A stretch of DNA of 64,000 nucleotides from Planctobacterium sp047947135 (GCA_047947135.1 CP170457.1:2914001-2978000); one strand, 5' to 3'. Numbered from the stretch's first letter, positions 45,026 through 53,060 are shown. Notes: a model not told the origin generated them from the letters alone. Numbers and translations are program-made.

Positions 45026-45691
45026 TCAGGTTCGATCACCTTTATTCAATACATATCGCGGAAAAATCCAACCAATGTTTTGCAAGATCGCCGATTTTCC
45101 AGCAATATCAATGCCGGTAATAAAATCAGTCAGGGACTCTAAGTCGAGTTGTGCCTCAAATTGTTTCGCCGATTCAAAGTGACTTAAATGCCAGGGTTCT
45201 TTCGCAATGCCGCCTTTATCCTCTATGTAAGGTCGGGCAAATTTCAGGTTGTACGCGTGGTGACTTAGCCAATCTGAAAGGGGCGCGCAAGGACCGCCAT
45301 TTTCGAACTCTGGTACAACAAGTTGTAGCTTTGTGCCGGCTTTGTCCATCGCAAACTTGTCGTATACATCAAAGTCTGTGCCCCAATGGTGCCGACTGGC
45401 ACCGGGCAATGCAGACCAGGTCAGGATTGCCTGTAACTTCTCACGATCAGTTAACTGTTGTGGGTTAAGCGCTTGTCCATCTCTTGAAATTAAGGCGCGT
45501 GTTCCGCTCCACTTTGCATTCCAGATAGCAAGTTGCCTTTCAATGCTTCTATAGCCACTGGCAATATTGACATTAACTCCTTGTAAAGCGGCCTGCTGCT
45601 GGAGATTTTGTACATCGTCAACAATGGCTTCATGAATAAACTGACCAGATTCAATTTCAACAAGTGGGGGTGGGGTGATTAACCAGTCCAT
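45026..45691 (-). CDS. M15-family D-alanyl-D-alanine carboxypeptidase (VanY-type)
   Basis: A 221-residue zinc peptidase. Family motifs are SGYRSIERQ at about residue 46, SRHHWGTDFDVYD (zinc His and Asp, about 98-110) and EPWHLSH (third zinc ligand, about 170). There is no signal peptide, so it is cytoplasmic or exported by an unknown route; this fits the short LD/DD-carboxypeptidases found beside dapE. It abuts dapE (3 bases). Confidence 0.86.
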   Translation of the reverse strand: MDWLITPPPLVEIESGQFIHEAIVDDVQNLQQQAALQGVNVNIASGYRSIERQLAIWNAKWSGTRALISRDGQALNPQQLTDREKLQAILTWSALPGASRHHWGTDFDVYDKFAMDKAGTKLQLVVPEFENGGPCAPLSDWLSHHAYNLKFARPYIEDKGGIAKEPWHLSHFESAKQFEAQLDLESLTDFITGIDIAGKSAILQNIGWIFPRYVLNKGDRT

Positions 45692-45694
45692 ATT

Positions 45695-46825
45695 TTACGC
45701 TAAGGTACGCACCAATATCTCTTCATAGATATCAGCCAATACGGTTATATCTGACATGGATATGCACTCATCTACTTTATGTATCGTGGCATTAACAGGT
45801 CCTAATTCGACCACCTGTGCCCCTGTTGGTGCGATAAACCGGCCGTCCGATGTACCACCAGCTGTTGATAACTGGGTCTCTCGAGAAGTCACATGGGTGA
45901 TGGCTGCCCTAGTTGCCTCTACCAGCTTACCTGATTCTGTAATAAAGGGTTGACCATTAAAGGTCCACTGAATGTCAAAATCCAATTGATGTTTGTCTAA
46001 AATCGCAATAGTGCGATTTATCAGATCTTCATTGGTCACTTCAGTGGAAAAGCGAAAGTTAAAACAAATGTCCAGATGCCCAGGAATAACGTTCCCCGCT
46101 CCTGTTCCAGCATGAATGTTAGAAATTTGGAAACTGGTTGGTGGAAAAAATTCATTACCATCATCCCAGTGTTCGTTTGCCAGTTCAGCTAATGCCGGGG
46201 CTGCGAGATGCACGGGGTTTTTGGCTAGATGAGGGTAAGCGACATGGCCTTGGACGCCTTTAACAATCAAATTCCCGGTCAATGAGCCACGACGCCCATT
46301 CTTGACAATATCGCCAATCAGATGAGTGCTGGAGGGTTCCCCAACAATGCACATATCAATTTTTTCATTGCGGGCCTCCAGTGTATCGATGACTCTGGTG
46401 GTACCATTAATAAAGGGACCTTCTTCATCGCTGGTGATTAAAAATGCGATTGAACCTTTGTGATTGGGAAATTTTGCAGTGAAACGTTCGGTAGCGACGA
46501 TCATCGCAGCAAGGCTGCCTTTCATATCTGCCGCACCGCGACCATACAGTAAGTCACCTTCTTCAGTGGCGTTAAACGGGGGATATTTCCAATTTTCTTC
46601 CGGGCCACTGGGCACGACATCAGTGTGACCAGCAAAACAAAAAACCGGCCCCGAGCTACCTTTTCTAGCCCACATATTTGTCGTGTCTTCAAACACCATC
46701 GATTCAATTTCAAATCCTAGTGGTGCGAGGCGGCTGGCCATTAACGCCTGACAGTCAGCATCTTCTGGTGTCACTGATTTGCGATTAATTAAGGCTTTGG
46801 TAAGACTGACAACAGGATTATCCAT
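45695..46825 (-). CDS. dapE: Succinyl-diaminopimelate desuccinylase
   Basis: Hydrolyses N-succinyl-L,L-diaminopimelate in lysine and peptidoglycan synthesis. The 376-residue M20 metallopeptidase has FCFAGHTDVVPSG (first zinc His, Asp), LYGRGAADMKGSL, the catalytic EE in ITSDEEGP, and HKVDECIS near the end. Start ATG at 46825 (MDNPVVSLTK) matches E. coli length; the longer frame reaches into yffB. The yffB-dapE order is conserved in E. coli. Confidence 0.96.
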   Translation of the reverse strand: MDNPVVSLTKALINRKSVTPEDADCQALMASRLAPLGFEIESMVFEDTTNMWARKGSSGPVFCFAGHTDVVPSGPEENWKYPPFNATEEGDLLYGRGAADMKGSLAAMIVATERFTAKFPNHKGSIAFLITSDEEGPFINGTTRVIDTLEARNEKIDMCIVGEPSSTHLIGDIVKNGRRGSLTGNLIVKGVQGHVAYPHLAKNPVHLAAPALAELANEHWDDGNEFFPPTSFQISNIHAGTGAGNVIPGHLDICFNFRFSTEVTNEDLINRTIAILDKHQLDFDIQWTFNGQPFITESGKLVEATRAAITHVTSRETQLSTAGGTSDGRFIAPTGAQVVELGPVNATIHKVDECISMSDITVLADIYEEILVRTLA

Positions 46826-47165
46826 GGATAAATACTTCCCATTGCGGTACTTTAAAGCCAATCAACATTTTATCGTCTTGTTGCAATATGGGGCGCTTTA
46901 TCATCGCAGGGTTCGTCACTAGCAAGTCGATTCCAGCAGGACTCTCTAGCTGCTGCTTTTGCTCATCAGACAACTGGCGATAGGTCGTTCCACGTTTATT
47001 CAGCACCAGATCCCAACCAAGGTTTTCTACTGCATTTATTAGCCAGTTTTTATCAATACCATCAACGCGGTAATCATGAAACTGGTATGGTTGGCTATTT
47101 TCATCCAGCCATTTTTTCGCTTTTTTAATTGTGTCGCAGTTTTTAATTCCGTAAATCGTCAGCAT
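46818..47165 (-). CDS. yffB: ArsC/Spx-family protein YffB
   Basis: A 115-residue thioredoxin-fold protein closely similar to E. coli YffB: YGIKNCDTIKKAKKWLDEN, then FHDYRVDGIDKN, LNKRGTTYRQL and the proposed-substrate segment MIKRPILQ. The reactive Cys is at NCDTIKKA (residue 10); it is CxxI, a single Cys, so arsenate reduction is unlikely and the role is uncertain. It overlaps dapE by 8 bases. Confidence 0.9.
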   Translation of the reverse strand: MLTIYGIKNCDTIKKAKKWLDENSQPYQFHDYRVDGIDKNWLINAVENLGWDLVLNKRGTTYRQLSDEQKQQLESPAGIDLLVTNPAMIKRPILQQDDKMLIGFKVPQWEVFIHG

Positions 47166-47203
47166 ATTAAATATTCAAAATAAAGTTAATAATCAAAGTG
47201 TCA

Positions 47204-47743
47204 TTAAATCAAAAGAGTAAAGAGATGGTCTTCACCTGCTATGACTTGTCGGTAATTTGGGACAATGCCTTTTAGTTTTTGACTGTTTAAGATGGTGATG
47301 GCAAATAATGTCGATTTCAATGCCATTTTCATCTTTCTTAGGTCAAATTCAACAATGACCTGTCCTCGTTTAAAAGGGACGTTTTCTGGCACCTTAATAC
47401 GAAATCCGTCAGCCATCAAATGATGGGCGTTCAGGCCAAACTGAATGCGCATCTTAATCCCCGCGGTACTGGTTAGTCTTACTTCTTCGCACGTCGGATT
47501 CAGTCTTTCTACCATGCCATCAAAGGGGGCTATTACCTGAAAGCCACTGGCTTCTACAACAACCCCTTCGCCCAGATAGCGCTGTGCAATCACTTTAGAT
47601 GGGAATGAATCTAATGGTTTGACCCGGCCATTGACCGGACTCAGTATCCGAAATTGTTTTGCGTGCGCTGGAAGTTCACCTTCACAGAGTTTGTTTAGCA
47701 GATGATTCACCGCTTGGGCCCTGCCCAACGACCATGTTGACAA
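47204..47743 (-). CDS. EIIA-Glc-like protein lacking both catalytic histidines
   Basis: The 179-residue protein aligns with PTS EIIA-Glc (Crr): APFDGMVERLNPT, GIKMRIQFGLNA, GQVIVEFDL and a C-terminal VIAGE. E. coli His90 (phosphorylated, HFGID) corresponds to Gln101 here, and His75 to Glu86, so it cannot accept phosphate at those sites. It may be a non-catalytic partner or structural relative. The start is TTG at 47743 without a clear Shine-Dalgarno; GTG at 47710 is another option. It lies between yffB and the ACT gene. Confidence 0.75.
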   Translation of the reverse strand: MSTWSLGRAQAVNHLLNKLCEGELPAHAKQFRILSPVNGRVKPLDSFPSKVIAQRYLGEGVVVEASGFQVIAPFDGMVERLNPTCEEVRLTSTAGIKMRIQFGLNAHHLMADGFRIKVPENVPFKRGQVIVEFDLRKMKMALKSTLFAITILNSQKLKGIVPNYRQVIAGEDHLFTLLI

Positions 47744-47775
47744 CAGAAATCTTGCATCTGAAAGTAGTTCACACG

Positions 47776-48159
47776 CTACAGGATAACTTTGTAGCCGTCA
47801 TTTTCCAGAGCTTCTGCGGCTGCATTCAGATCTTTTTCTTTGACCAGAAAGTAGTCCGTTTCAAAAGTGGATACCACAAATATACTGACTTTTGCCGCAG
47901 CAAGAACAGAGCCTATTTGCGCCATAATGCCCACCATAGACAATTGTAGCGGGCCAAGCACTTCCAATGCTCGCCAATCTCCGTCCGATTCATCCGAATC
48001 AACTGGTACAGTGTCAGGCACAACAATGGATAACTCTTCATTGGTTTTCCCAATAAAATACACGGGTGCGTTAGTTACTTGAGATGGTATCTCCGCACTG
48101 GCATTGAGGCTGTGAACGGTAAATCTTTGTGGCAGGGTGGCGAGCGTCTGCTTTGGCAT
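47776..48159 (-). CDS. ACT-domain protein (CASTOR-like)
   Basis: A 127-residue protein with ACT fold halves: ELSIVVPDTVPVD then WRALEVLGPLQLSMVGIMAQ and IFVVSTFETDYFLVKEKDL. This matches the stand-alone CASTOR/ACT proteins that bind an amino acid. Ligand unknown. It is alone on its strand with a 32-base gap to the EIIA-like gene, which may be in the same operon. Confidence 0.85.
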   Translation of the reverse strand: MPKQTLATLPQRFTVHSLNASAEIPSQVTNAPVYFIGKTNEELSIVVPDTVPVDSDESDGDWRALEVLGPLQLSMVGIMAQIGSVLAAAKVSIFVVSTFETDYFLVKEKDLNAAAEALENDGYKVIL

Positions 48160-48427
48160 AAATTATCCTTTTGTGCATTCCCCTGAATTTTGCGCAACCT
48201 TTTAAGGGGTTGCAAGGAAAGATTTTAATTGCTTTGATATTGTCTTTCTACTCACACTTATGCACAAATATTGTGGATAAGTCTGGGGTTAACCACTGTG
48301 TTTGTCCACAAGCGGATGAAATATAAAGGAAAATTTGTCTTGTCGATGATTTGAACGTGTTGGTATTTATGGTAAATATAGTAACCTTTAGTGCGTTTAT
48401 CAGATAAAAATATATCGGAGATGGCTA

Positions 48428-49498
48428 TTGTTATCGATTTATGCAGGAAATAATGCGTTAGAAAAACTCAGTGATGAGGGCTTTCATCCTGGCTTGTTTC
48501 ATACCGTTCTTGGTGCGTCAGGGGGACCTAAATGGTTTGTCCTTGCCGGAATAGATCGGGTAATGGTCACTGAGTTTCTGGACAAGTCAGCGCAAAAAAT
48601 CGATTTTATAGGCTCATCTGCGGGTGCTTTTCGTTTTGGTTGTCTGACCCAAAAAGATCCTGTAAACGCCATTAATCTCTTGGCTAAGCACTATTCAGAA
48701 ACGGTTTATAGCGACAAACCCACGGTCAAGGAAATCTCAGATAAAGCCGAGCTGCTGATCAACACGATCTTGCCGCAGGACAAGGTTCAGGAAGTGTTGG
48801 ATAACCCTCGCTACAAGGCGAATTTTATCGTGGCCAGGTGCCGGGGATTAACAGTTCACGAGAATAAATTGCTGCAAAATACTGGGTTATTAATGAGTGC
48901 TGTAGCAAATGCCTGTTCCCGGAAGTTGCTCGGTGCGTTTTTTGAACGCGTTATATTCTCAGTAGACGAACGTCATTTACCATTAGATGATCCTTATAAT
49001 TTACCAACAGCGAAAATAAAACTGTCTGCCAATAATATGATTGATGCTTTGCTAGCATCAGGTGCGATTCCCGGTGTATTAAGGGGCATCAACGAGATCA
49101 CAGGGGCTCCCAAAGGGATGTATCGCGATGGTGGGGTTACTGATTATCATTTTGATTTGGGCTTGCCGAACAAAGATGGATTAGTGTTATATCCCCATTT
49201 CTTCTCCCGACCCGCGCCAGGTTGGTTTGATAAAATGATCTCCTGGCGCCGTCCTCACAAGAGCAGTTATGATGATGTGGTGATGGTGGTGCCCTCTGAT
49301 GACTTCATTCAGGGACTGCCTTATTGCAAAATTCCAGACCGGCACGACTTTGTGAATATGTCTCCAGAACAGCGTTTGCCCTATTGGCGAACAGTGTTGA
49401 GTGAATCTGATCGGTTGGGCGAAGCCTTTTTAGCATTGCAAAGTAAAGAGACACTACTAAAAAGTCTGAAACCACTCCCCTTTGCATTGGCGAATTAG
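48428..49498 (+). CDS. Patatin-like phospholipase
   Basis: A 356-residue protein with the patatin signatures: oxyanion glycine-rich GASGGPKWF near residue 29, nucleophile IGSSAGAFRFG (about 60, GxSxG-like) and the acid motif YRDGGVTDYH (about 235). No signal peptide is seen, so a cytoplasmic lipid acyl hydrolase is expected. The start is TTG at 48428, with GGAG 7 bases upstream; no ATG is in frame earlier. Substrate not predictable. Confidence 0.85.
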   Translation: MLSIYAGNNALEKLSDEGFHPGLFHTVLGASGGPKWFVLAGIDRVMVTEFLDKSAQKIDFIGSSAGAFRFGCLTQKDPVNAINLLAKHYSETVYSDKPTVKEISDKAELLINTILPQDKVQEVLDNPRYKANFIVARCRGLTVHENKLLQNTGLLMSAVANACSRKLLGAFFERVIFSVDERHLPLDDPYNLPTAKIKLSANNMIDALLASGAIPGVLRGINEITGAPKGMYRDGGVTDYHFDLGLPNKDGLVLYPHFFSRPAPGWFDKMISWRRPHKSSYDDVVMVVPSDDFIQGLPYCKIPDRHDFVNMSPEQRLPYWRTVLSESDRLGEAFLALQSKETLLKSLKPLPFALAN

Positions 49499-49531
49499 CC
49501 AGCAAACAGACACAAAAATGTAAAAAAGCAC

Positions 49532-49560
49532 TTGCGCTAAGGGAGGCAGATAGCTAAGAT
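49532..49560 (+). promoter_or_regulatory. Stable-RNA-type promoter ahead of the tRNA-Val repeat region
   Basis: TTGCGC and TAAGAT with a 17-base spacer are followed by a GC-rich discriminator (ACGCGCCGC), the form typical of tRNA and rRNA promoters under stringent control. Transcription is predicted to start near 49567 and to cross the repeats into the tRNA. Confidence 0.65.
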
Positions 49561-49598
49561 ACGCGCCGCTTTCATTGAACGGAAAGTGTGTTTCTTAA

Positions 49599-50119
49599 GT
49601 TCGCAAGAACTTACAATGAAATACAATGTTCGTCCGTAGCTAAGTTGGGTGCAATTTCGGCCTTCGAAGAAGGCGAGGGGTGATAGGTAATCACGCCGAG
49701 AGAAATTCACGCGAAGACAGGAAGTCTGAGCTGGAACCAAGCCACAGGAAGTGTTGTTCGCAAGAACTAACAATGAAATACAATGTGCGTCCGTAGCTCA
49801 GTTGGGTGCAATTTCGGCCTTCAAAGAAGGCGAGGGGTGATAGGTAATCACGCCGAGAGAAATTCACGCGAAGACAGGAAGTCTGAGCTGGAACCAAGCC
49901 ACAGGAAGTGTTGTTCGCAAGAACTAACAATGAAATACAATGTGCGTCCGTAGCTCAGTTGGGTGCAATTTCGGCCTTCGAAGAAGGCGAGGGGTGATAG
50001 GTAATCACGCCGAGAGAAATTCACGCGAAGACAGGAAGTCTGAGCTGGAACTAAGCCACAGGAAGTGTTGTTCGCAAGAACTAACAATGAAATACAATGT
50101 GCGTCCGTAGCTCAGTTGG
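49599..50119 (+). repeat. 157-bp tandem repeat with truncated tRNA-Val 5' ends
   Basis: Three complete 157-bp units (starting 49599, 49756, 49913) plus a partial fourth that runs into the intact tRNA. Every unit includes the first 19 bases of tRNA-Val, GCGTCCGTAGCTCAGTTGG, at 49787 and 49944 exactly; the first copy at 49630 has two changes. The bases after the 19 are unrelated to tRNA. Units contain hairpins: GTTC-GCAA-GAAC before each stub, GCCTTC-GAA-GAAGGC, and GTGAT-AGGTA-ATCAC. Copies B and C differ at only a few positions, so expansion is recent or homogenised. Confidence 0.9.
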
Positions 50120-50177
50120 TTAGAGCACCACCTTGACATGGTGGGGGTCGGTAGTTCGAGTCTACTCGGACGCACCA
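50101..50177 (+). tRNA. tRNA-Val (anticodon GAC)
   Basis: A complete 77-base cloverleaf with encoded CCA. Acceptor GCGTCCG pairs with CGGACGC; the D stem is GCTC/GAGC; the anticodon stem CCACC/GGTGG surrounds the loop TTGACAT with anticodon GAC; the T arm carries TTCGAGT. It reads GUC and GUU codons. It lies at the end of the tandem repeat. Confidence 0.96.
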
Positions 50178-50305
50178 TTCTTCATTTTCCAATCCAGTCC
50201 TAGTTATTCCGTTAAGTCATAAAATCCTAAAGATAACCTCTTGCGTCAGTTTTTCGTTGGCATTAATGTAGCGCCAATCACAAATTTATTTTTTGGGTAT
50301 TCGCT

Positions 50306-50866
50306 TTGCTGATCGGGTTAGTCCTTGCTGGGGGGAGCTCTTCTCGTATGGGAGAAGACAAAGCATCGAAACGCTTACCCGATGGGCAAACGTTGTTGCA
50401 ACACACCTGTCAATCTTTGCTAGCCTGTGGTGTAGATGACCTTTTGGTCAGTGGTTATAGTCAAAGGCAGTACAAAGCCGTATCAGATATACACCCCAAC
50501 GCAGGTCCGGTTTCAGGTATTCTCTCAGCATTGCATGAAGTAGCAAATCAGCATTTGCTGGTAATGCCAGTCGATATGCCGTGTATGCCAGTTGAGGTGC
50601 TAAGAGATTTGGTTGATTTTGGATGCGAAAATATCACTAGTTGTCATTTTCAGGAACAATGCCTACCGCTTTTTATTCACCCACATGATGTTGATCTTGA
50701 CAACATTGGTCAATTGTTTGAGCAACCTCGTTCCCCCTCGATTTGGAAGCTGTGTCATCTTCTAAGTGCTTCCAGTATCGTCGCAAAAAATCCCGATAGC
50801 TTTTTTAATGCCAACACGCCAGATGACTGGCAGAAAGTACTGGCGCGTTTAAAGCAATCAACGTGA
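50306..50866 (+). CDS. mobA: Molybdenum cofactor guanylyltransferase
   Basis: Adds GMP to molybdopterin to make the MGD cofactor. The 186-residue protein has the nucleotidyltransferase loop LAGGSSSRMGEDKAS at about residue 7, NAGPVSGILSAL and the metal-binding PVDMPCMP. Start is TTG at 50306; the Shine-Dalgarno is weak. It is on the same strand and just upstream of the nas genes, whose NasA needs this cofactor, but a 272-base gap suggests separate transcription. Confidence 0.9.
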   Translation: MLIGLVLAGGSSSRMGEDKASKRLPDGQTLLQHTCQSLLACGVDDLLVSGYSQRQYKAVSDIHPNAGPVSGILSALHEVANQHLLVMPVDMPCMPVEVLRDLVDFGCENITSCHFQEQCLPLFIHPHDVDLDNIGQLFEQPRSPSIWKLCHLLSASSIVAKNPDSFFNANTPDDWQKVLARLKQST

Positions 50867-51003
50867 ACCGTTGACAGTCATGCCAAGTATCGCCCCTGTC
50901 CGAATGCAAGACACGACCTTGCTTGGTTAGAAGATGAACCACATTTCTTAACCCCTATCCAGATTACTCAGAACGACGAGTAAAGTTGCTTAATGATAGT
51001 AAT

Positions 51004-51020
51004 TGCACCAACGTAGTGCG
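51004..51020 (+). promoter_or_regulatory. NtrC-like binding site upstream of nasT
   Basis: TGCAC, seven bases, GTGCG: the GCAC-N7-GTGC spacing of NtrC sites. The centre is about 98 bases before the predicted start of the sigma-54 promoter for nasT. Confidence 0.55.
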
Positions 51021-51083
51021 TTGCAACCAGGATTTTGTTTTTAAAAATATTCTAAGATACTGATATATATAGAATAATCGTAG

Positions 51084-51099
51084 TGGCTTAAAAGTTGCT
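51084..51099 (+). promoter_or_regulatory. Sigma-54-type promoter for nasTS
   Basis: TGGC-N7-TTGCT with GG and GC exactly 12 apart (GG 51085-51086, GC 51097-51098) fits the -24/-12 consensus. Predicted start of transcription near 51110, about 29 bases before nasT. Confidence 0.6.
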
Positions 51100-51138
51100 G
51101 TAATTAGTTATGCCACAATCAGTAGTTAAGCATAATCA

Positions 51139-51732
51139 TTGAAAAACGCACCTTTATCGATATTGCTTATCGATGACGATAAACGAAGAGCTGATGCGTT
51201 ATCCAGTGCATTGGACGAAAGTCGTTACCATGTTGGTCATCTGGTGAGTTCCAAGTCTTCTTTATTGAAAGAAGTCGATAAGTTACAGCCCGATATCATC
51301 ATTATCGATGTCGAATCACCGAGTCGGGATATCCTCGAAAGCTTACATGTGCTTAATGCAGTTAATCCAAAGCCTATTGTGATGTTTTCGGAAAAGGATG
51401 ATGCCGACATTATCAATCAAACAGTCCGTTCAGGTGTCAGTGCCTATGTTGTTGCTGAAGAAGTCAGCCAGACTCGTGTGAGGGCAATTCTCGATGCCGC
51501 CGTGGCTCGGTTTGATCAGTTACAGGACCTTAAAGGACAACTACATGACACTAAACAGGAGCTAGAACAACGTAAAATCGTGGAGCAGGCCAAAGTGCTT
51601 TTAATGGAGACCAAAAATATTTCGGAGAAAGAGGCATATCAACATATCAGAAAGATTGCCATGGATAATGGTCAGCGAATTGAACAGGTTGCGAAAAATA
51701 TTATCGATATTATTCGCACTTTAACAGGGTAG
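51139..51732 (+). CDS. nasT: Nitrate-responsive antiterminator NasT (receiver plus ANTAR)
   Basis: A 197-residue protein: receiver domain with LLIDDDKRR and phosphorylation-site-like Asp57 (IIIIDVE), and an ANTAR RNA-binding domain (about 136-190; QRKIVEQAKVLLMETKNISEKEAYQHIRKIA). NasT binds a two-hairpin leader RNA and prevents termination unless sequestered by NasS. Start is TTG at 51139, no strong Shine-Dalgarno. The next gene is nasS, 8 bases on. Confidence 0.93.
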   Translation: MKNAPLSILLIDDDKRRADALSSALDESRYHVGHLVSSKSSLLKEVDKLQPDIIIIDVESPSRDILESLHVLNAVNPKPIVMFSEKDDADIINQTVRSGVSAYVVAEEVSQTRVRAILDAAVARFDQLQDLKGQLHDTKQELEQRKIVEQAKVLLMETKNISEKEAYQHIRKIAMDNGQRIEQVAKNIIDIIRTLTG

Positions 51733-51740
51733 AGGGGCCA

Positions 51741-52805
51741 ATGAACAACATCCCGGAAAAAAAGAACCTTGATATCGGCTTTATGCCTTTAACTGACTGT
51801 CTTCCGTTAGTCGTAGGCAAGGAAAAGGGGTTTTTCTCGGCACAGGGACTCGACGTTCGCCTGCATAAACAGAATTCCTGGGCGACATTAAGAGACAAAG
51901 TCCACAGTGGTTATTTAGATGCAGCGCAAATGTTAGCCCCCATGCCCATTGCCAGTCATTTAGGAATCGGTGTCGATGCTACTGCTATGAAAGTGCCGTT
52001 TGTGTTGAGTTATAACGGCAACGGCGTAACACTATCCAACAGACTGCTTGACGAAATGTTTGGTGCTGATCAGAATGCACAGGCTGTGGCGTTGCAGGAG
52101 CCTTTGAGTGCGGCGTTGTTAAAACCTATTATTGAAACGCGGCGGTCAAAAGCTCAAAAAAAATTGATTTTCGCAACCGTTTTTCATTTTAGCCATCATT
52201 TTTATCAGCTACAAAGCTGGTTAGCTCAAGCTGAGATCACAGCGTCTGATGTGGACGTTTTGGTGATCCCACCAACGGATATGGTGCCGGCCTTAGCGTC
52301 TAATGATATAGATGGTTTTTGTGTTGGCAGTCCCTGGAACGCCGCGGCTGTGCGGCAACAACTTGGGGCTACGGTCACAACCAGCAATGATCTTTGGCCT
52401 AAGATGCCAGAGAAAGTCCTGGGCATGACAGCAAAGTGGCAACAACAACATCCGAATACGCTAAAAGCCCTTCTGATCGGATTAGAGCAAGCGGTTAATT
52501 GGCTTGACTCCATTCCTAATCGATTTGAAGGCGCTCGCATTCTGGCGAAGCAACAATATCTCAATGTTAGCCTGGACGTCGTCACACCAGCCTTACTCAA
52601 TAGTTGCCTGACATCCAACACCGATAATCCCCGCTTGGTGCCACAGTATATTGAGTTCTTAGATCAGCAACATGGTAATCGACCTCAGTTAACACAGGGA
52701 AGATGGACCATGCAGCATATGATCACAGCCGCTCACATTAATCTGGATACGAATATGGATGAAGTAGTGAATAATATCTATTCAGCATCGGCTGACCGTG
52801 TATGA
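51741..52805 (+). CDS. nasS: Nitrate/nitrite sensor NasS
   Basis: Related to the NrtA nitrate-binding protein but with no signal peptide: MNNIPEKKNLDIGFMPLTDC begins the binding fold directly. 354 residues. In this family NasS binds NasT when no nitrate is present and releases it when nitrate or nitrite is bound. Conserved family segments include GNGVTLSNRLLDEMF-like and PWNAAAV. Both genes are in one transcription unit. NasS is a cytoplasmic relative of NrtA encoded downstream in the same window. Confidence 0.9.
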   Translation: MNNIPEKKNLDIGFMPLTDCLPLVVGKEKGFFSAQGLDVRLHKQNSWATLRDKVHSGYLDAAQMLAPMPIASHLGIGVDATAMKVPFVLSYNGNGVTLSNRLLDEMFGADQNAQAVALQEPLSAALLKPIIETRRSKAQKKLIFATVFHFSHHFYQLQSWLAQAEITASDVDVLVIPPTDMVPALASNDIDGFCVGSPWNAAAVRQQLGATVTTSNDLWPKMPEKVLGMTAKWQQQHPNTLKALLIGLEQAVNWLDSIPNRFEGARILAKQQYLNVSLDVVTPALLNSCLTSNTDNPRLVPQYIEFLDQQHGNRPQLTQGRWTMQHMITAAHINLDTNMDEVVNNIYSASADRV

Positions 52806-52808
52806 CTG

Positions 52809-52825
52809 TGCACACTTTTAGTGCC
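52809..52825 (+). promoter_or_regulatory. NtrC-like binding site upstream of nrtA
   Basis: TGCAC, seven bases, GTGCC: the second GCAC-N7-GTGC site, four bases after the nasS stop and about 119 bases before the predicted start of the nrtA transcript. Confidence 0.55.
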
Positions 52826-52909
52826 AGATTGCACTGTTTTGATTTGATAACCTTTGTTAATAACCCTTCACCAATCACTAAAGCATTGAAAAATATAAGA
52901 AATTAATGT

Positions 52910-52925
52910 TGGCACTATCTGTGCT
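52910..52925 (+). promoter_or_regulatory. Sigma-54-type promoter for the nrtABC-nirBD-nasA-cobA operon
   Basis: TGGCAC with GTGCT downstream; GG 52911-52912 and GC 52923-52924 are exactly 12 bases apart. Transcription should start near 52936, only 11 bases before the leader hairpin P1. Confidence 0.65.
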
Positions 52926-52946
52926 TTATTAACAGGACATTAGAAT

Positions 52947-52991
52947 CAGTCTAAGCAAAGAGCGTTTTGACTGAGGATCGGCAAAGTAGCC
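52947..52991 (+). promoter_or_regulatory. ANTAR-type (NasT-binding) leader RNA, hairpins P1 and P2
   Basis: P1 (52947-52973): CAGTC/GACTG base with an inner helix and loop around AAAGAG. P2 (52980-52991): GGC-AAAGTA-GCC, a perfect hexaloop with A at position 1 and G at 4, the ANTAR signature. The linker is 6 bases. The C bases of P2 overlap the terminator stem, so NasT binding to P2 and the terminator exclude each other. This is the attenuation mechanism known for NasR/NasT. Confidence 0.72.
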
Positions 52992-53040
52992 CACACATGA
53001 GTTTGCACCTGTATGCGAACCAATGTGTGGGTTTTTTTTT
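52990..53040 (+). terminator. Leader terminator before nrtA
   Basis: CCCACACAT / ATGTGTGGG (52990-52998, 53023-53031) with a 24-base loop and nine T. It lies between the promoter and nrtA and ends 21 bases before the nrtA ATG; its 5' arm overlaps P2. Confidence 0.93.
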
Positions 53041-53060
53041 GGCAAACGAAGAGGCTTACC

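Noticed and set aside
49499..49531. Truncated patatin fragment or mobile element at the 3' end of the patatin gene
   Set aside because: The reading frame ends cleanly with a stop; the short A-rich stretch that follows has no repeats.
49777..49787. TACAAT as a promoter -10 in each repeat unit
   Set aside because: The box lies only 2 bases before the tRNA 5' end, so transcription would start inside the tRNA; the -35 spacing is about 19 and poor. The upstream promoter at 49532-49560 fits better.
49537..50087. Three minus-strand frames of 78-79 codons across the tRNA repeat
   Set aside because: They are nearly identical only because the DNA repeats; they have no Shine-Dalgarno, cross tRNA sequence and give no family resemblance.
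49599..50119. CRISPR array
   Set aside because: The repeat unit is 157 bp with no short repeat/variable spacer alternation and no cas genes; the shared 19 bases are tRNA.
52820..52835. Terminator for nasS (AGTGC/GCACT)
   Set aside because: The stem is only 5 bp with a weak T stretch and overlaps the NtrC-like site; it is better explained as part of that site.
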